A stretch of 55,564 bases of DNA from positions 3 to 55,566 of the forward strand of contig NZ_APHY01000025.1 of assembly GCF_000417505.1 (NCBI RefSeq), read 5' to 3'. The stretch's first letter is position 1. Each line of letters starts with the position of its first letter. The notes under the pieces were generated by a model. The model did no database searches. It was not told the DNA's origin and worked only from the letters and a program-made list of their open reading frames with translations. Origin of the DNA: Megasphaera sp. NM10 (GTDB lineage: Bacteria; Bacillota; Negativicutes; Veillonellales; Megasphaeraceae). Both the position numbers and the translations under genes were made by a program. Shown here piece after piece: positions 7,268 through 16,978 of the stretch.

Positions 7268-9034
7268 ATGACGAACTGTCAGCCTGCATCGACCTCCCCA
7301 GCCCTCGAGGCCCAGGGGATCGTAAAACAATTCATCCGCCCTGGTCAGTCCAGTCCGGTCACGGCTTTATCAGGGGTTTCACTGACCGTCCGCACCGGGA
7401 GTCTGACGGCCATCATCGGCCCTGACGGGGCTGGCAAGACGACTTTCATGCGCCTCGTCTGCGGCCTGTTGAAAAGCGATGCCGGCAGCCTGTCGGTCCT
7501 GGGTATGGACGTGGCCAGCCATCCTCAGGCCGTCCAGGACCATATCGGTTATATGCCCCAGGAATTCGGTCTCTATGAAGACCTGTCGGTCCAGGAAAAC
7601 CTGGACCTCTACGCCAACCTCCACGCGGTCCCTCAAGCCGTGCGCCAGGAGCGCTTCAAGAAACTGCTCGACCTGACCGGTCTGAGCCCGTTCACGAAGC
7701 GCATGGCCGGCAAGCTCTCTGGCGGTATGAAGCAGAAATTGGGGCTGGCCTGCACCCTCGTTTCCATGCCGCCGCTACTGCTCCTCGACGAGCCGACAGT
7801 CGGCGTCGACCCCCTATCGCGGCGGGAACTGTGGCAAATCCTCGACACCCTGTCGGCGTCGGGGTCCCTGACCATCCTGGTCGCAACGGCCTACCTGGAA
7901 GAAGCCGAACACTGCCACGACGTATACATCCTGCATAAAGGGCATATCCTGGCCCAGGGCGCACCGGACACGCTCTGCCACTATGCCCAGGGCCGCTGTT
8001 ATGTCGTCAGGCCGCCGGAAAATGTCCCACCGCGGCTCATACAGGCTGCCCTCATCGACGAAACGGAAGCCGTAGCCGATGCCGTTCCCGAAGGCGGGGC
8101 CGTCCGTTTCAGTCTGACGCCCCAGGCCAGCCTGAAGGACCTCGCCCTGCCCGGCCTGACAGTAACGGCCGTCCCGGCCAGACTGGAAGATAGTTTCATG
8201 AGCCTCCTGCGCCAGCAGGAACCGTCCCTTCCCTCCCACTACAGCCGCCCCGATATGACTGCTGCCAAAAGAGTAGAAACAGGACGGAAAATCATCGAAG
8301 TCCGGGACATTGTCCGCCGCTTCGGCGATTTCATCGCCGTCAATCATACGTCGTTCAGCGTCTACGAAGGGGAAATCTTCGGCCTCCTCGGCCCGAACGG
8401 AGCCGGGAAATCGACGACGTTCCGCATGCTCTGCGGCCTGCTTCCCGTATCGTCCGGCCAGATTTCCGTAGCCGGCGTCAACCTGCGAACCGCCCGAGCC
8501 CAGGCCAGGGCCCATATCGGCTACGTAGCGCAAAAATTCTCCCTCTACACGACGCTGTCCGTCGAAGAGAACCTCCGCTTCTTCGGCAGTGCCTACGGCC
8601 TGCGCGGCCGCCGGCTGGACCAGCGCATCGAAGCGGTCATCGAAGAATTCGATTTGTCCGGCTTCCGCCATATGCCGGCCGGCAGCCTTCCTGGCGGCTA
8701 CAAACAACGCCTGTCCATGGCAGCGGCCCTGCTCCACGAACCACCTATCCTCTTTCTCGACGAACCGACAAGCGGCATCGACCCGCTGGCCCGCCGTCTC
8801 TTCTGGCGGCAGATCACGGACCTGTCGGCCAAGGGGACGACGATCATCGTCACGACACATTTCATGGAAGAAGCCGAATACTGCGACCGCATCATGATAC
8901 AGGACCGGGGGCAGCTCATCGCCATCGGCACGCCGTCGGCCATCCGGAAACAGGGCGGTAATAGTCCGACTATGAATGACGCCTTCATCCATATCGTCGA
9001 GTCCGGCCGCCATCATCAGGAGGTATCGTCATGA
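7268..9034 (+). CDS. Fused dual ABC transporter ATPase (YbhF-like)
   Basis: 588 residues containing two complete nucleotide-binding domains in tandem. Domain 1 has Walker A GPDGAGKTT (about 51-59), signature LSGGMKQK and Walker B LLLLDEPTVG. Domain 2 has Walker A GPNGAGKST (about 375-383), a degenerate signature LPGGYKQR and Walker B ILFLDEPTSG. It powers efflux through the two ABC-2 permeases encoded next. Its stop overlaps the next start by four bases (ATGA), which indicates translational coupling. Gene content and order match E. coli ybhGFSR, implicated in export of drugs and cations; the substrate here is not known. Confidence 0.9.
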   Translation: MTNCQPASTSPALEAQGIVKQFIRPGQSSPVTALSGVSLTVRTGSLTAIIGPDGAGKTTFMRLVCGLLKSDAGSLSVLGMDVASHPQAVQDHIGYMPQEFGLYEDLSVQENLDLYANLHAVPQAVRQERFKKLLDLTGLSPFTKRMAGKLSGGMKQKLGLACTLVSMPPLLLLDEPTVGVDPLSRRELWQILDTLSASGSLTILVATAYLEEAEHCHDVYILHKGHILAQGAPDTLCHYAQGRCYVVRPPENVPPRLIQAALIDETEAVADAVPEGGAVRFSLTPQASLKDLALPGLTVTAVPARLEDSFMSLLRQQEPSLPSHYSRPDMTAAKRVETGRKIIEVRDIVRRFGDFIAVNHTSFSVYEGEIFGLLGPNGAGKSTTFRMLCGLLPVSSGQISVAGVNLRTARAQARAHIGYVAQKFSLYTTLSVEENLRFFGSAYGLRGRRLDQRIEAVIEEFDLSGFRHMPAGSLPGGYKQRLSMAAALLHEPPILFLDEPTSGIDPLARRLFWRQITDLSAKGTTIIVTTHFMEEAEYCDRIMIQDRGQLIAIGTPSAIRKQGGNSPTMNDAFIHIVESGRHHQEVSS

Positions 9035-10146
9035 ACCTGCATCGTTTTCTCGCCTTATGTCATAAAGAATTCTGTCAGATGCTGCGCGACCCCAGCAGCT
9101 TCCTCATCGGCATCGTCATCCCTCTCATGCTCATCATCCTCATGGGATCCGGCCTATCCCTCGATGTCAAGGACCTGCCCGTCGCCGTCGCCCTGGAAGA
9201 CAGCTCGCCGACGGCCCGCAGCACCCTTCACTTCCTCGACGGCTCGCCATATTTCTCACCGCACTACGTATCTTCCATAAGTGAGGCCGCCGCCCTGATG
9301 GATGCCCGCCAGGCCGATGCCATCATCGTCATCCCGCCGGATTTCACGGACCGCCTGGAACAAGGCCATGCGACGGTGCAGGTCCTCTTGTATGGCATCG
9401 ATGCGACGACGGCCAATGCGGCCAATACCTATATTTCCAGCGGCTTCCAGGCCTGGCAGGCCGCTTGGGCCAAAAGCCACGGCGCAGCGTCCCGGACGGG
9501 TACGATTACACTGGTGTCGCGGCAATGGTTCAACGACGCCAATACGAGTTCATGGATGTTCATCCCCGGACTCATCGTCATCGTCATGACCCTGGTCGGC
9601 GTCTTCCTGACCTCCCTGGTCATGGCCCGGGAATGGGAACGGGGCACACTGGAATCCCTCTTCGTCACACCCGTCCGGCCGCTGGAAATCATTGCCGCCA
9701 AAATGATACCCTATTTCTGCATCGCCCTGGTCGGCCTTGTTCTCTGCCTCGTCGCCGCTTATTACGGCTACGGCGTGCCCATGCACGGGTCTCTGGCCTT
9801 GATTCTTCTATCATCTATTGAATACATCTTCGTCGCCATCGGCATGGGCCTCACCATTTCGTCGCTGACCAAGAACCAGTTCCTGGCCTGCCAGATGGCC
9901 CTGGTCGTCAGCCTGCTCCCGACGATCATGCTCAGTGGTTTCCTCTTTGACCTGCGTAGCGTACCGACAGCCATTGCCGTCATCGGCCACGTCCTGCCAG
10001 CGACGTATTATATGGAATTGATGAAATCCTTGTTCCTGGCCGGCACGACGGGGCCCCTGGTCATCAAGGACTGTGCCATCCTCGGCGCTTATGCCGTATT
10101 CTTCGTTTTCCTGTCCCTGCGCGTCACCAAAAAGGGGGTTGCCTGA
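9031..10146 (+). CDS. ABC-2 type permease (YbhS-like)
   Basis: 371-residue membrane subunit of the efflux transporter. It has an N-terminal helix (SSFLIGIVIPLMLIILMG), a large extracytoplasmic loop (about residues 45-170) and a C-terminal bundle of five helices including the ABC-2 motif AREWERGTLESLFVTPVRPLE. The start overlaps the ATPase stop and its own stop overlaps the next start, so the block is a tight operon. It should heterodimerise with the following permease. Confidence 0.88.
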   Translation: MNLHRFLALCHKEFCQMLRDPSSFLIGIVIPLMLIILMGSGLSLDVKDLPVAVALEDSSPTARSTLHFLDGSPYFSPHYVSSISEAAALMDARQADAIIVIPPDFTDRLEQGHATVQVLLYGIDATTANAANTYISSGFQAWQAAWAKSHGAASRTGTITLVSRQWFNDANTSSWMFIPGLIVIVMTLVGVFLTSLVMAREWERGTLESLFVTPVRPLEIIAAKMIPYFCIALVGLVLCLVAAYYGYGVPMHGSLALILLSSIEYIFVAIGMGLTISSLTKNQFLACQMALVVSLLPTIMLSGFLFDLRSVPTAIAVIGHVLPATYYMELMKSLFLAGTTGPLVIKDCAILGAYAVFFVFLSLRVTKKGVA

Positions 10147-11262
10147 TGGACACATTCCGACTGACTTTTTATAAAATCTACCAGCTCATCGTCAAAGAAC
10201 TGCTGACGACCTTGAAAGACCCGAAGAGCCGTGTCATCCTGGTCATCCCCGTCCTCGTCCAAGGACTCCTATTTGGGTATACGGCGACGTATAACCTCGA
10301 CAATGTACCGTATGCCCTCGTCGATGAAGACCACAGCCGGGAATCGGCCGATTTCATCGCCCATCTCGATGGGACCGGCATCTTCCAGCGCGTCCAGACC
10401 TTGTCGTCGACACAGCAGATCGCCCAAGCCATCGACAGCGGCGAGGCCATGATCGTCATTACCATCCCATCGGACTTTGCCCGCCGACTGAACAGCGGCC
10501 AGGAAGCGCCGATCCAGACGGTCACCGACGGACGCAATCCCATGACAGCCGGCCTGGCGGCCAGTTATGCTGCCTCTATCAGTCTCAGCCATGAATGTCC
10601 AGCGAATCGGCCATCAGCCACTCATCGAAATCCGTTCGCGCATCTGGTATAACCCCAATAACATTACACGCCGCATGTTCCTGCCATCGCTCATCCCCAT
10701 GCTGGCCTTGACACAGGTCCTCATCCTGGCCGGCCTCTCCGTCGCCAGGGAACGGGAAAATGGCACCTTCGACCAGCTTCTGGTCACGCCGCTGACGCCG
10801 CCAGAAATCCTCATCGGCAAAGCCGTGCCGCCTATCCTCATCGGCCTCGTCCAGGCGACGCTCATGTTGTGCATCGCCGTGTTTTGGTTTAAAATACAAT
10901 TAGTCGGTTCCCTGGCCGCTCTCTACCTTACGATTTTCATTTTCCTCGTAAGTTGTGTCGGCCTGGGCCTGTCGATTTCAGCCGTAGCCAAGAACATGCA
11001 GCAAGTCATGGTATACTGTTTCTTATTCCTCATGCCCATGATACTCCTGTCAGGACTGGCGACACCAGTCCGCAACATGCCGCAGGTCCTGCAGTACGTG
11101 ACCTATATCAATCCCATGCGCTTTGCCATCGAAGCCATACGCCGCATCTACCTGGAAGGCGCCGGTATCCCTGTAATTGCCTATACTTATCTGCCCATGC
11201 TGGCCGTTGCCGCCGTCACCCTGCCCCTGGCTGCCTGGCTGTTTCGCCATAAATTATCATAG
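10146..11262 (+). pseudogene. ABC-2 type permease (YbhR-like), frameshifted
   Basis: Second membrane subunit of the efflux transporter, read in two frames. The N-terminal part (start 10146, MDTFRLTFYKIYQLIVKELL) carries the first helix and external loop up to AASYAASISLS. The C-terminal part is one frame over, from MNVQRIGHQPLIEIRSR onward, with the ABC-2 motif ARERENGTFDQLLVTPLTPPE and the last helices. The break lies at about 10580-10592 (AGTCTCAGCCATG). Everything else is conserved and of normal length (about 370 residues), so this is a recent mutation or a sequence error. If real, the exporter would lack one half of its membrane channel. Confidence 0.8.
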
Positions 11263-11276
11263 AAAGAGGGATTGCT

Positions 11277-11924
11277 ATGCCTCATAAAGCGCCTGTGACG
11301 TCGAGCCGCGAAGACGGCCGGGAAACAAAAGCACGCATCATCGAAGCTGCAGGCCCGCTCTTTGCCCAACACGGCTACGACGGTACGACAAGTAAGGAAA
11401 TCTGCCAAAAAGCTGGTGTCAATATGGCGGCTGTCAACTATCACTTCGGCAGCCGCGACGGCCTGTACGTCGCCGTCCTCGAAGAAGTCCAGGATTACCT
11501 GGTCAATGTGGACGTACTCAAAAAACTGGCGCAGCAAGAAGGCTCGCCGCGCCAGAAATTAGAACGTTTTGTCGATTATTTTATAGAAGATGCCTTTCGC
11601 CGCAACGACTGGCACGTCCGCGTCTGGATCCAGGAACTCCTGCACCCGTCGCCGTACATTCAGAATATCATTTCCCAAAAGGGCCTGCCCAAATTCTACG
11701 TATCCTCAGGCGTCCTGCAGCAGGCCTTGGGCTATGACACGGCGGATATCGGATTTTACAGTGCCTACCTCAGCCTCATCGCGCCGTTCACCCTGGCCTT
11801 CCTGGCCCAGAACAGCCCGGTCATCAAGGCTCTGCCCGTCCACTATCCAAAGGAAGAATTCATCCAGCACTTAAAGAAAAACTTCTTCAAGACTCTCGAT
11901 GCCTTGACGGTTCCCAAAACGTAG
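11277..11924 (+). CDS. TetR-family regulator, CecR-like
   Basis: 215 residues: an N-terminal TetR helix-turn-helix (TKARIIEAAGPLFAQHGYDG, then KAGVNMAAVNYHFGS) and a C-terminal ligand domain of the CecR (DUF1956) type. In E. coli, CecR (YbiH) is encoded with ybhGFSR and represses it. Here the homologous regulator lies at the 3' end of the efflux operon, 14 bp after the last permease. It most likely represses the promoter at 6178-6206 and releases it when a toxic ligand binds. The ATG follows GAAAGAGGGA. It ends 12 bp from the convergent glycosylase gene, with no terminator between them that I could see. Confidence 0.85.
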   Translation: MPHKAPVTSSREDGRETKARIIEAAGPLFAQHGYDGTTSKEICQKAGVNMAAVNYHFGSRDGLYVAVLEEVQDYLVNVDVLKKLAQQEGSPRQKLERFVDYFIEDAFRRNDWHVRVWIQELLHPSPYIQNIISQKGLPKFYVSSGVLQQALGYDTADIGFYSAYLSLIAPFTLAFLAQNSPVIKALPVHYPKEEFIQHLKKNFFKTLDALTVPKT

Positions 11925-11936
11925 TGCCTGGCTGAT

Positions 11937-12512
11937 TTACGGGAGTACAGACCGGACCCGATTCTGGAGCTCCGGCACGACGTCGGCCTCGAACCAGGGA
12001 TTCTTGGCCTGCCAGCGGAAGTTGAGCGGACTGGGATGAACGATGGGGAAATAGTCCGGCAAGTAAGCCTGATAATTCCGCACAGTCTCCGTCAGGTTGC
12101 GTTCCGTCCGGCCTTTCAAATAATAGTCGATGGCGTACTTGCCGACGAGGATGGTCAGTGCCAGGTCCGGCATGAGTTGCAGAATTTCACGATGATATTC
12201 CTGGGCGATGAACCGTCTCGGCGGTTTGTCGCCCGTTTTGGCTTTGCCCGGATAGTAGAAATCCATAGGCATAATGGAAATGGCCGGCGAATAGAAAGTC
12301 TGGCTGTCAATGCCCATCCAGGCCATCAGCTTTTCACCGGACTTGTCATGGAAAGGAATCCCCGATTCTTCGACCTTCTTGCCCGGAGCCTGACCGATGA
12401 TCAAGATTCTCGCTTTCTCGTGGATCTGAAAAATAGGACCGATGCCGCGGGCCGTATACGACGCGTTCCGTTCGTCCGTTTTTAATTGATCAATGATCTC
12501 CTGCAAATGCAT
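11937..12512 (-). CDS. Uracil-DNA glycosylase superfamily protein
   Basis: 191 residues with the uracil-DNA glycosylase fold. The first conserved segment reads ILIIGQAPGKKVEESGIPFH and the second HPSPLNFRW; these form the active-site loops in the superfamily. It lacks the four cysteines of family 4 enzymes and is close to the short Yqi-type group whose activity is not well established. It may remove uracil from DNA or act on another base. The ATG at 12512 follows TAGGAGGCG. It is a single gene convergent with the TetR gene. Confidence 0.75.
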   Translation of the reverse strand: MHLQEIIDQLKTDERNASYTARGIGPIFQIHEKARILIIGQAPGKKVEESGIPFHDKSGEKLMAWMGIDSQTFYSPAISIMPMDFYYPGKAKTGDKPPRRFIAQEYHREILQLMPDLALTILVGKYAIDYYLKGRTERNLTETVRNYQAYLPDYFPIVHPSPLNFRWQAKNPWFEADVVPELQNRVRSVLP

Positions 12513-12574
12513 AAAAACGCCTCCTAAATGGTAAAGAGCCTGCCATGATACACGAATAAGCTGTGGTCGAACAT

Positions 12575-12690
12575 CACCACGGGCCTCCCTGGCCGGGACG
12601 GCCCCTACGTAGGCGGCAGATAGCCGCGTTATTTTTCATCGCCTGTATGCGATGCCGTAGGGGACGCCTGTCTAAGGCGTCCCGCCGTGA
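12575..12690. repeat. Diverged GC-rich GGCCCCTACG/CGTAGGGG repeat
   Basis: GGGACGGCCCCTACGTAGGC and, further on, GCCGTAGGGGACGCC face each other, related to the repeats at 3245-3422 and 38347-38440. The rest of 12513-12744 holds nothing recognisable. Confidence 0.45.
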
Positions 12691-12744
12691 ATCCTGTAAA
12701 TGATTGGAATATATGACAAGTGGCACATTGTCGTAATACCATCA

Positions 12745-13421
12745 TCAGACGATTAAATGATAATAAATAATAGGTATGAATAGGGCTGGCAGGAAATCGG
12801 CTACTTTCAGCTTCGTCAACTGGAACATGTTGAGGGCAATACCCAGGATCATGACACTGCCGACGGCATTCAATTCCCGGATGACATCGGGCGTCATGAG
12901 GGGCATGATGAAGGTCGCCAACAGATAGAAAAAGCCTGATAGATGAAGAGGACGATGCCGACGGGAACGACGCCCAAGCCGTAAAGGGTCCCAAAAATGA
13001 AAGAAGACGTAAAGTCCAGGGCGCTCTTGAAATAGAGAAGGTCATGACTCCCCAGGGCCGCCTGGATAGGGCCGAGGATGGCCATGGCGCCGATGACCTG
13101 CATGATGGATAAGGTGACGAAGCCCCGGACGAACCGCGAATCATCGCCGTGGCCCATGCGTTTCTTGAGGAATTCGCCGAAGCGGTTCATGCCATCTTCG
13201 ATGCCGATAGCCGTCCCGACGAGGGTACCGATAATCATGCTAGCCAATACGAGGAGCAGATTCTGGCTCTGGACGGCTCCTTGTATGCCCATGATGGCGA
13301 CGCACAGAGAAATGACACCAAAAATGGCCTTGGTAAAGCGCTCCGGTATGCCGCGCTTCAAAAGAAATCCCAGCAATGCCCCTAATGACGACGTCACGGC
13401 ATTGACGATGACAGCGAACAT
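12745..13421 (-). pseudogene. DUF554 membrane protein (YdfK/YqgA family), frameshifted
   Basis: Small polytopic membrane protein of unknown function. The N-terminal part (ATG 13421, MFAVIVNAVTSSLGALLG) and middle (GTLVGTAIGIEDGM, FTSSFIFGTLYGLGVVPVG) are in one frame. The last third continues in another frame as FYLLATFIMPLMTPDVIREL and runs to a stop at 12745. The break is at 12935-12936, where CAGGC probably stands for CAGGGC. The joined product is about 225 residues, the normal size. I choose 13421 as start because AGGGGG precedes it; the upstream TTG at 13439 lies inside this RBS. Confidence 0.78.
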
Positions 13422-13464
13422 GTACTTTCCCCCTGACAAGTGAATTTGTATCCATTATAGCAGA

Positions 13465-13645
13465 AAAAAGGCGCTGTCGCACGAAGACAGCGCCTTTTTT
13501 TAGCAGTTAGCAGCTAGCCGTTAGCAGTTAGTGGATGGCTTTGAATTTAAAGGCTTTCTATGTAAACTACAAACTCCATACTATAAACTATAAAGAGAAT
13601 GGGAGCGCACATGATGGCAGAAGCCTTCGTGCGATAGTCTCTTTT
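13465..13645. repeat. Composite intergenic repeat, copy 2
   Basis: It starts with a terminator hairpin (AAGGCGCTGTC/GACAGCGCCTT, 13468-13496, with a T tail), then TTAGCAGTTAG-type words, then ACTACAAACTCCATACTATA-type words, then CGCACATGATGGCAGAAG and CTTCGTGCGATAG. Block order is as in copies 1 and 3. The second hairpin, CGCAC...GTGCG, ends in TTTT. Confidence 0.75.
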
Positions 13646-13669
13646 AGCAGTTAGTGGATGGAATCGAAT

Positions 13670-14680
13670 TTAATGGGCTGCTGTGGGCGATACGCTGGCA
13701 GCGGCTTTCTGGTCGGTTTCGTAGTTGGAGTCGAAGCGTTTGTTCAGGTAGTTGACGTAGAGATAGGCCAAGACGGCACCGGAGATGTTGTGCCATGCAC
13801 TGAAGACGGCACCGGGGACGCCGGCCATGGGCAGGGATGCAAAGTGTGCTTTGGCCAGGCCCGTTGCTAAGCCGGAATTCTGCATGCCGACTTCGATGGA
13901 CAAGGCGACCATTTTCTTCCAGCTCATGCCGCAGAGATGGCCGATAAAGAATCCCAGGGCATAGCCCAGGCAGTTGTGCAGGATGACGACCAGCAGGATG
14001 ATGCCCGAACTGTTGAGGATAGCATCGCGGCTGGCTCCGATGATGCCGGCGATGAGGAAGGAAATAGCCAGGGCCGAAACAGCCGGCAGGTAATCCGCAG
14101 CCGTATCAGCCAGCTTCGGCAGGAAGCTCTTGACGATGAGGCCCAGAGCGATGGGGACGATGACGATCTGCAGGATCGATAAGAACATGCCGACCGGGTC
14201 AAAGGAGATGCGCTGACCGATGATGAGATACGTCAAAAGCGGCGTCATGATCGGCGAAATTAACGTCGATACACTGGTCATCGTGACCGACAGGGGTACG
14301 TCGCCTTTGCTCATGAAGGTGATGACATTAGACGATGTACCGCCCGGGCAGGTCCCGACGAGGACGACGCCAACCGTCAGGGCCGGGTCGAGCTGGAAAA
14401 TCGTCGAAAGGACGTAGGCCAGGAAAGGCATGACGAAATACTGGGCGCAGGCGCCAAAAAAGACATCTTTCGGCCGCTTGAGGACCAGGGCGAAATCGTG
14501 GACGCTCATGGTCATGCCCATGCCGAACATGATGACGCCGAGGAGGACGGAGAGAACGGAAATGCCGCCCACCTTGCCGAGGACCCAAGAAAAGCTCGTC
14601 GGCAGGGTCATGCCGATGATGAGGAAGATGACGGCGATGACGCCGAAATATTTACCGATAAGGGCACAGACTTTTTTCAT
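13670..14680 (-). CDS. BASS-family transporter (second copy)
   Basis: 336-residue, roughly ten-helix sodium symporter-fold protein, a paralogue of the gene at 4719-5720. The signature segments are GTCPGGTSSNVITFMSKGD with PLSVTMTSVSTLISPIMTP, and GMQNSGLATGLAK near the C-terminus. The substrate cannot be read from sequence. It lies directly downstream of ilvD on the same strand, separated by a terminator-like hairpin (14732-14789). Partial read-through from the ilv operon is possible and would suit a keto-acid or amino-acid-related cargo; this is inference. The ATG at 14680 follows AAGAGGT. Confidence 0.85.
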   Translation of the reverse strand: MKKVCALIGKYFGVIAVIFLIIGMTLPTSFSWVLGKVGGISVLSVLLGVIMFGMGMTMSVHDFALVLKRPKDVFFGACAQYFVMPFLAYVLSTIFQLDPALTVGVVLVGTCPGGTSSNVITFMSKGDVPLSVTMTSVSTLISPIMTPLLTYLIIGQRISFDPVGMFLSILQIVIVPIALGLIVKSFLPKLADTAADYLPAVSALAISFLIAGIIGASRDAILNSSGIILLVVILHNCLGYALGFFIGHLCGMSWKKMVALSIEVGMQNSGLATGLAKAHFASLPMAGVPGAVFSAWHNISGAVLAYLYVNYLNKRFDSNYETDQKAAASVSPTAAH

Positions 14681-14719
14681 GATGAATACCTCTTTTTAAA
14701 ACAATATGTTTATAAGTCC

Positions 14720-14789
14720 AAAAAAAAGGAACCTCCTGCCCCGATGGGGATTCTCCGCCATTCCGAAGAGGCCCGGCCAGGGCAAGAGG
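14720..14789 (-). terminator. Terminator or attenuator between ilvD and the BASS gene
   Basis: On the minus strand CCTCTTGCCC (14780-14789) pairs over ten positions with GGGCAGGAGG (about 14732-14741), and a U8 run follows. The large apical part contains a competing GGGCCTCTTCGG segment. It lies just after ilvD and before a same-strand gene. Confidence 0.7.
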
Positions 14790-14805
14790 CTCGTTGAAAG
14801 ACTAA

Positions 14806-16458
14806 TTATTTCATGACAGCGCCGGTATTGGCAGACGTGACGAGTTTCGCATAGCGGGACAAGTAACCGGTCTTGACCTTCGGTTCCGGCTGCTTCCATT
14901 CAGCTTTGCGTTTTGCCAATTCTTCATCGCTGACTTCCAGTTCCAATTTACGGTTGGGAATGTCGATGGAAATAGTGTCTCCGTCGTGGACCAGGGCCAG
15001 GGGGCCGCCTTCCATAGCTTCCGGCGAGATGTGGCCGATGCAGGCGCCGCGGCTGGCACCGCTGAAGCGGCCGTCAGTCAGGAGGGCGACTTTCAGGCCC
15101 ATGCCGGTGATGACAGCTGTCGGGTTGAGCATTTCACGCATGCCCGGACCGCCTTTCGGGCCTTCGTAGCGGATGACGACGACGTGGCCTTCTTTGATTT
15201 CACCGCCGATGATAGCGGCAATAGCAGCTTCTTCCGAGTCATAGCATTTGGCCGTACCTTTATAGACCAGGAGGTCCGGTTCGACGGCACTTTCCTTGAT
15301 GACCGAGCCGAGAGGCGCCAGGTTGCCTTTGAGGACGGCAATGCCGCCTTTATGCATATAGGCGTTTTCTACGGAATGGATGACGTCGTGGTTGAGGATC
15401 TTCGCATCTTTGATGCGGTCGCCGACCGTGCCGGTAATGGTCTTGGCGTCGGTGTGGATGAGGCCCAATTTGGAGACCTCTTTCATGACAGCGCAGATGC
15501 CGCCGGCTTCATCGAGGTCCTGCATATGATACGTGCCGCCAGGGCTCATCTTGCAGATATAGGCTGCTTTACGGCTGATTTCGTCGAATTCATCGAGCGA
15601 GAGGTCGACGCCGGCTTCGTGGGCGATGGCCGGTAAATGGAGGGCCGTGTTGGTCGAACCACCGATAGCCATGTCGACGGCAATGGCGTTTTCAAAGGCT
15701 TCCAGGGTCATGATGTCGCGCGGCTTGATATCTTTGCGGACCAAATCCATGACGACCTGGCCGGCTTTCTTAGCCAACATGCGGCGCAGGCCCGTATAGG
15801 CAGCGGGAATGGTGCCGTTGCCGGGAAGGCCCATGCCGAGGACTTCGGTCATGCAGTTCATGGTGTTGGCTGTGAACAAGCCGGAACAGGAACCGCAGCC
15901 CGGGCAGGCCTGGAATTCCATCTGGTGCATTTCTTCCGGTGTCATCTGGCCCGATTCGACTTTGCCAGCGGCTTCAAACATGGTGCTGACGCTGATGTTC
16001 TTGCCGTTGTGACGGCCGGCGAGCATGGGGCCGCCGCTGACGACGACTGTCGGGATGTTGAGGCGGCCGGCAGCCATGAGCATAGCCGGGACGATTTTAT
16101 CGCAGTTCGGGATGAGTACCAGGCCATCAAAGGCATGAGCTGTCGCTACGGCTTCAATGGAGTCACAGATCAGTTCACGGCTGGACAAGGAAAAGCTCAT
16201 GCCGCGATGACCCATGGCGATACCGTCGCAGACGCCGATGGACGGGAATTCAATCGGTGTACCGCCGGCAGCGGCAACGCCGAGCTTGACTGCTTCGGCA
16301 ATATCGCGCAAATGGATATGGCCGGGAATGATTTCATTGAAGGCATTACAGATACCGATCAACGGTTTCTGCAAATCTTCATCGCTATAGCCCATAGCAT
16401 GGAATAACGTACGATGGGCGGTTCGGGTAACGCCCTTTTTAACAACATCACTGCGCAT
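14806..16458 (-). CDS. ilvD: Dihydroxy-acid dehydratase
   Basis: Converts 2,3-dihydroxy-isovalerate and 2,3-dihydroxy-3-methylvalerate to the keto acids of valine and isoleucine, using an Fe-S cluster. The 550-residue protein shows the conserved cysteines in [20 protein letters not shown] and [16 protein letters not shown], and the C-terminal [11 protein letters not shown] segment. I start it at the ATG at 16458, behind AGAAAGGATG; the longer reading upstream overlaps ilvN and has no RBS. It is the last gene of the ilvC-ilvB-ilvN-ilvD operon, 16 bp downstream of ilvN. Confidence 0.95.
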   Translation of the reverse strand: MRSDVVKKGVTRTAHRTLFHAMGYSDEDLQKPLIGICNAFNEIIPGHIHLRDIAEAVKLGVAAAGGTPIEFPSIGVCDGIAMGHRGMSFSLSSRELICDSIEAVATAHAFDGLVLIPNCDKIVPAMLMAAGRLNIPTVVVSGGPMLAGRHNGKNISVSTMFEAAGKVESGQMTPEEMHQMEFQACPGCGSCSGLFTANTMNCMTEVLGMGLPGNGTIPAAYTGLRRMLAKKAGQVVMDLVRKDIKPRDIMTLEAFENAIAVDMAIGGSTNTALHLPAIAHEAGVDLSLDEFDEISRKAAYICKMSPGGTYHMQDLDEAGGICAVMKEVSKLGLIHTDAKTITGTVGDRIKDAKILNHDVIHSVENAYMHKGGIAVLKGNLAPLGSVIKESAVEPDLLVYKGTAKCYDSEEAAIAAIIGGEIKEGHVVVIRYEGPKGGPGMREMLNPTAVITGMGLKVALLTDGRFSGASRGACIGHISPEAMEGGPLALVHDGDTISIDIPNRKLELEVSDEELAKRKAEWKQPEPKVKTGYLSRYAKLVTSANTGAVMK

Positions 16459-16474
16459 GGTATTCATCCTTTCT

Positions 16475-16978
16475 CTACATATCCTTGACGGCCATTTCGC
16501 CGCGGGACAGGGAAATCTGCCCGGTCCGGGCGATTTCAATAATATCATAATCTTTCAGCATTTCCAAAAGAGCCTCGATATGGTCTTCCCGGCCTGTCAG
16601 GCGCAGGACCAGGGAACGGCGCTGGACGTCGACGATCTTGGCGTTGAAGAGCTGGGCGATATTGGTCAGTTCTTCGCGGGTCTGCGGCGTCGGGCTCTGG
16701 ACTTTGATCATCGCCAGTTCATAGCTGATGAACGGCGCATCGTCGAGGTTGACGACTTTGATGACGTCGATGAGCTTGGCCAGCTGGTTGACGGCCTGGT
16801 CGAGTTCCCAGCGGTTTTCAACGGAAACGACGATGTTGATACGCGTTACGTCAGCTTCTTCCGTATAACCGGCATTGATACATTCAATATTAATGGCTCT
16901 GCGGCTGATCAGGCCGGCGACGTGCGTCAGGACGCCCGGTTTATTGTCGCAGAGAATAGCGAGATGTTGTCTCATCAT
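16475..16978 (-). CDS. ilvN: Acetolactate synthase small (regulatory) subunit
   Basis: 167 residues. The N-terminal ACT domain (residues 1-80, starting [20 protein letters not shown]) binds valine for feedback control, and a C-terminal domain activates the large subunit. Length and layout match IlvN/IlvH. Its ATG overlaps the stop of ilvB by four bases (ATGA), so the subunits are translationally coupled in the order needed for assembly. Confidence 0.94.
   Translation of the reverse strand: MMRQHLAILCDNKPGVLTHVAGLISRRAINIECINAGYTEEADVTRINIVVSVENRWELDQAVNQLAKLIDVIKVVNLDDAPFISYELAMIKVQSPTPQTREELTNIAQLFNAKIVDVQRRSLVLRLTGREDHIEALLEMLKDYDIIEIARTGQISLSRGEMAVKDM

Noticed and set aside
14986-16407. 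Plus-strand open frames opposite ilvD
   Set aside because: Shadows of the dihydroxy-acid dehydratase gene, rich in Asp/Phe/Gly without domain structure.
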